A stretch of 64,000 nt of DNA from Mesorhizobium prunaredense. GTDB taxonomy: Bacteria; Pseudomonadota; Alphaproteobacteria; Rhizobiales; Rhizobiaceae. The translations under genes and the position numbers were made by a program. The DNA is taken from NCBI RefSeq assembly GCF_900156895.1, contig NZ_FTPD01000023.1:192892-256891 (forward strand). The letters are read 5' to 3'. This document shows positions 61,317-64,000 of this stretch, piece by piece (positions within the stretch are counted from its first letter, which is position 1; each line of letters starts with the position of its first letter). The notes under the pieces are model-generated. The model had not been told where the DNA came from, did no database searches, and was given only the letters and a program-made list of their open reading frames with translations.

Positions 61317-61874
61317 TCAGCCGCGCCTGACTGGCCGCGCCGGGTTGCCGACGACCGTGGTGTTTGCCGCGACGTCGCGCGTCACCACAGCACCCGCTCC
61401 GACGATCGCGCCGGCGCCGATGCTGATCCCGCCGAGAATGACGGCACTGCCGCCGATCCAGGCATTGCCGCCGATCTCGACTGGCTTCGCGATCTCCACC
61501 CCGGCTTGTCGACCGGTAGCCTCCTTGTGATGCTCTGCGCAGTAGATCTGCACGTTGGGACCGAGCAGCGTTGCCTTGCCGATGCGGACTGGCGCGGTAT
61601 CGAGAATGGTGCAGCCGGCATTGAGAAAGACGCCGTCGCCGAGAAAGAGATTGAAGCCGTAGGCGCAGTGGAACGGCGCTTCGATCCGGGCGCCCTCGCC
61701 CACAACGCCGAGCAGCGACTTCAAGGCAGGTCCGATGTTCCCACGTTGCCGGGGCGGCAGTGAATTATGCTCGAACATTGCGTCGCGCGCCATGACGCGC
61801 AGAGCCTCCAACTCCGGATCGAGGCAAGTGTACCACTCGCCCGCCGCCATTTTTGTGCGTTCGCTTCGAGCCAT
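61317..61874 (-). CDS. Sugar O-acetyltransferase (maltose/NodL type)
   Basis: A 185-aa left-handed beta-helix acetyltransferase. The N-terminal maltose-acetyltransferase segment reads EWYTCLDPELEALRVMARDAMFEHNSLPP. Hexapeptide repeats follow: FLNAGCTILDTAPVRIGKATLLGPNVQIYCAEHH (catalytic His) and IGGNAWIGGSAVILGGISIGAGAIVGAGAVVTRDV, ending VVGNPARPVR. It transfers acetyl from acetyl-CoA to a sugar. It resembles Maa, LacA and NodL; a nodulation role cannot be claimed because no nod genes are nearby. Confidence 0.9.
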   Translation of the reverse strand: MARSERTKMAAGEWYTCLDPELEALRVMARDAMFEHNSLPPRQRGNIGPALKSLLGVVGEGARIEAPFHCAYGFNLFLGDGVFLNAGCTILDTAPVRIGKATLLGPNVQIYCAEHHKEATGRQAGVEIAKPVEIGGNAWIGGSAVILGGISIGAGAIVGAGAVVTRDVAANTTVVGNPARPVRRG

Positions 61875-62008
61875 GGCGGCCCTCCCGTCTTACCCCTGCT
61901 ATTTCAATATGGTGAACGCCAGAGATCGCAGGCCTCTGGTCAAATGCCGAACCTATGCTAGCCTGCCCCGGCTGGGCTGTCCCAGACCGTGTGATCGAGG
62001 GGTCAATC

Positions 62009-62470
62009 ATGCTGTACATTCTTGCACTTCTGATCGGCGTCGTTGCCGGCCTTCGCGCCATGACCGCGCCTGCCGCCGTCGCCTGGGGCGGCTGGGTCGG
62101 CTGGCTGCCGGTCGCCGGAACCTGGGCCAGCTTCATGGGCCACTGGATCGCCGTCGGCATCTTCACCATCCTGGCCATTGCCGAATTGGTCACCGACCAG
62201 TTGCCATCGACGCCGAGCCGCAAGGTGCCGCAGCAGTTTGGCGCGCGCATCATCGTGGGCGCCTTCACCGGCGCGGTGATCGGCGCGACCGGCGGCGCCA
62301 CCGTCGGTGGCCTGATCGCCGGCGCCATCGGCGCGGTTATCGGCACGCTGGGCGGCGCCGAGCTGCGCAAACGCCTGGCGCTGGCTTTCGGCAAAGACCA
62401 GCCCGCCGCCCTCATCGAGGACGCGGTGGCGATCATTGGCGGTCTGCTGATCGTGGCGGCCGTGGCATGA
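62009..62470 (+). CDS. DUF4126 family membrane protein
   Basis: A 153-aa protein with four hydrophobic segments (YILALLIGVVAGLRAMTAPAAVAWGG; VGIFTILAIAELVTDQLPSTPSRK; GAFTGAVIGATGGATVGGLIAGAIGAVIGTLGGAELR; AIIGGLLIVAAVA), matching DUF4126. GAGGGGTC precedes ATG 62009; the frame to 61955 is longer but lacks this site. The ATGA overlap with the oxidoreductase gene implies coupling. Function unknown. Confidence 0.82.
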   Translation: MLYILALLIGVVAGLRAMTAPAAVAWGGWVGWLPVAGTWASFMGHWIAVGIFTILAIAELVTDQLPSTPSRKVPQQFGARIIVGAFTGAVIGATGGATVGGLIAGAIGAVIGTLGGAELRKRLALAFGKDQPAALIEDAVAIIGGLLIVAAVA

Positions 62471-63843
62471 CGGCAAAGACATTCGACGCCATCATCATCG
62501 GCGCCGGACAGGCCGGCCCGCCGCTCGCCGGTCGGCTGACGGCGGCTGGCATGAGCGTGGCGCTGATCGAGCGAAAGCTGGTCGGCGGTACCTGCGTCAA
62601 CACCGGCTGCATGCCGACCAAGGCCATGGTGGCCAGCGCCTATGCCGCGCATCTCGCCCGCCGCGCCGCCGACTACGGCGTGACGCTCTCCGGCCCGGTC
62701 GGCGTCGACTACACGGCGATCAAGGCGCGCAAGGACAAGGTGTCGAACGACGCCCGCGGCAACCTCGAAAGCTGGATTGCCGGCATGGACAGATGCACGC
62801 TCTATCGCGGCCATGCACGCTTCGAATCCGCCAACACCGTGCGCGTCGGCGACGACCTGCTGAGCGCCGAAAAAATATTCCTCAACACCGGCGGCCGTGC
62901 CTCGGTGCCTGACCTGCCGGGCGTCGACGACATTTCGTTCCTGACCAACGCGTCGATGATGGATCTCGACGTGCTGCCGCGCCACCTCGTCGTCATCGGC
63001 GGCAGCTACATCTCACTCGAATTCGCGCAGATGTTCCGCCGTTTCGGTTCACAGGTCACGGTGATCGAAAAGAGCCCGCGGCTGATCGGCCGCGAGGACG
63101 AGGATGTCTCGGCCGCCATCCTGTCCATCCTGGTGAACGAAGACATCACGGTTCATCTCGGCGCCGGCGACATCAGCTTTGCCAGAAAGGGCAACGACAT
63201 TGCCGTGACTTTTTCTGCCGGCAAAGCGCCGGCGATCGGCTCGCATGTGCTGCTGGCAGTAGGCCGGACGCCCAACACCGACGATCTCGGCCTCGACAAG
63301 GCCGGCGTCGAGGTCGACAAACGCGGCTTCATTGTCGTCGACGACCAGCTGCGCACCAGCGTGCCCGGCATCTGGGCGATGGGCGACTGCAACGGCAAGG
63401 GCGCCTTCACGCACACCTCCTACAATGACTACGAGATCGTCGCCGCCAATCTGCTCGACAACGACCCGCGCAGGGTGAGCGACCGCATCGAGGCCTATGC
63501 GCTCTATACCGACCCGCCGCTCGGCCGCTGCGGCATGACCGAGGCAGCGGTAAGAAAGTCCGGCCGCCGCGCGCTGGTCGGCCAGCGGCCGATGACCCGC
63601 GTCGGCCGCGCCGTCGAGAAAGGCGAGACGCAAGGTTTCATGAGGATCCTGGCCGATGCCGACACCAACGAAATCCTCGGCTGTTCGGTGCTCGGCCCCG
63701 GCGGCGACGAGGCGATACACTGCGTGCTCGATCTGATGTACGCCAAGGCGCCGATCAGCACGCTCGCGCGCGCCATGCACATCCACCCCAACGTCTCGGA
63801 ACTTCTGCCCACCATCGCCCAGGAGTTGAAGCCGCTGGCATAG
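62467..63843 (+). CDS. FAD-dependent pyridine nucleotide-disulfide oxidoreductase (mercuric reductase-like)
   Basis: A 458-aa class I flavin disulfide reductase. The N-terminal FAD motif is AIIIGAGQAGPPLAGRL (about 8-24). The redox disulfide GGTCVNTGCMPTK uses Cys43 and Cys48. The NAD(P) motif is VVIGGSYISLEFAQMFRRFGSQVTVIE, the second FAD motif VPGIWAMGDCNGKGAFTHTSYND, and the dimer interface HIHPNVSELLPT has the His-Glu pair near the end. There is no HMA domain or C-terminal Cys pair, so it is not a true MerA. The substrate is unknown; it is co-translated with the DUF4126 gene. Confidence 0.88.
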   Translation: MTAKTFDAIIIGAGQAGPPLAGRLTAAGMSVALIERKLVGGTCVNTGCMPTKAMVASAYAAHLARRAADYGVTLSGPVGVDYTAIKARKDKVSNDARGNLESWIAGMDRCTLYRGHARFESANTVRVGDDLLSAEKIFLNTGGRASVPDLPGVDDISFLTNASMMDLDVLPRHLVVIGGSYISLEFAQMFRRFGSQVTVIEKSPRLIGREDEDVSAAILSILVNEDITVHLGAGDISFARKGNDIAVTFSAGKAPAIGSHVLLAVGRTPNTDDLGLDKAGVEVDKRGFIVVDDQLRTSVPGIWAMGDCNGKGAFTHTSYNDYEIVAANLLDNDPRRVSDRIEAYALYTDPPLGRCGMTEAAVRKSGRRALVGQRPMTRVGRAVEKGETQGFMRILADADTNEILGCSVLGPGGDEAIHCVLDLMYAKAPISTLARAMHIHPNVSELLPTIAQELKPLA

Positions 63844-63971
63844 GCCGGGCAGGCGTTGGACCAGTATGTCCACCGCGCCCGGCCGAGCAGAGTCTTGCGC
63901 CCATAGCGTGAAAAGCTGGACCAATCGACAGCGTATCGACGAAAGGGCATGTGTTTTCCTGGAGGAATATC

Positions 63972-64000
63972 ATGCAGAAATCGATCGAGCGTATCGTCGG
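63972..64000 (+). CDS. Start of an unidentified gene (cut by window edge)
   Basis: GGAGGAATATC precedes ATG 63972, a strong ribosome-binding site, and MQKSIERIVG reads open to the last base. Nine to ten residues are too few to assign a family. Direction and spacing (128 bp after the oxidoreductase) are compatible with continuation of that operon. Confidence 0.45.

Noticed and set aside
61317-61874. Calling the acetyltransferase nodL
   Set aside because: The sequence fits Maa, LacA and NodL alike, and no nod genes or nod box lie in the window.

Overview
The window looks like chromosomal DNA of a high-GC alphaproteobacterium of the order Rhizobiales, most likely Mesorhizobium or a close relative. 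That rests on the protein families (trmL, soxR, hemF, the choXWV choline transporter, a ClpS paralogue, DUF1059, DUF1285, DUF1344, BA14K-like and DUF2333 proteins) and on many short mosaic palindromic repeats between genes, as is usual in rhizobia. All names come from reading the translated sequence; no database search was run.

Two kinds of territory are visible. Positions 1 to about 25.4 kb form an accessory, partly decaying region. It opens with a phosphoketolase (minus strand, cut by the window edge) facing an operon of a DUF3141 alpha/beta-hydrolase, phosphate acetyltransferase, acetate kinase and FabI-type enoyl-ACP reductase: an acetyl-phosphate/acetyl-CoA module. Next come an AI-2E-type permease overlapping a small ion channel, a HlyD/DUF2955 efflux pair, an IS110 transposase remnant, a stand-alone acyltransferase, a frameshifted isoprenylcysteine methyltransferase-like gene, lipoproteins, an IS6-type element with perfect ends but a broken transposase, and a truncated SAM-domain class III cyclase. 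A set linked to inorganic anions and polyphosphate follows: SulP, CYTH-CHAD, SulP, PPK2. The region ends with a Tyr/Gly repeat protein, a frameshifted lipoprotein and a ChaA antiporter stub. Several reading frames here break at homopolymers, so either decay or assembly error is possible.

From about 25.5 kb the genes are compact and intact. They include two adjacent ABC exporter half-transporters, trmL, soxR with a recognisable SoxR box, hemF, small DUF proteins, a cca/Nudix/DUF1285 set, and a translationally coupled MoxR-DUF58-BatA/DUF4159-membrane protein operon (36.9-43.8 kb). After these come clpS, the choline importer choXWV and thymidine kinase.

The least understood block is 48.6-55.5 kb: five co-directional genes (coiled-coil protein, 381-aa unknown, 636-aa AAA+ ATPase, 434-aa unknown, membrane-anchored DUF2333 protein). 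It looks like an uncharacterised AAA+ machine and is the main candidate for an undescribed system. The window ends with formate-tetrahydrofolate ligase, a divergent isochorismatase-like hydrolase and GlxA-type AraC regulator, a Xre/RES toxin-antitoxin pair behind a perfect inverted-repeat operator, a sugar O-acetyltransferase, and a DUF4126 gene coupled to a flavin disulfide oxidoreductase.

Dispersed repeats are prominent in the second half. A composite two-hairpin element occurs at 34.04-34.16 kb and, inverted, at 56.03-56.11 kb. A hairpin family of the CTCCCCGT...ACGGGGAG type sits in at least six intergenic gaps, including inside the choXWV operon and inside the AAA+ operon.
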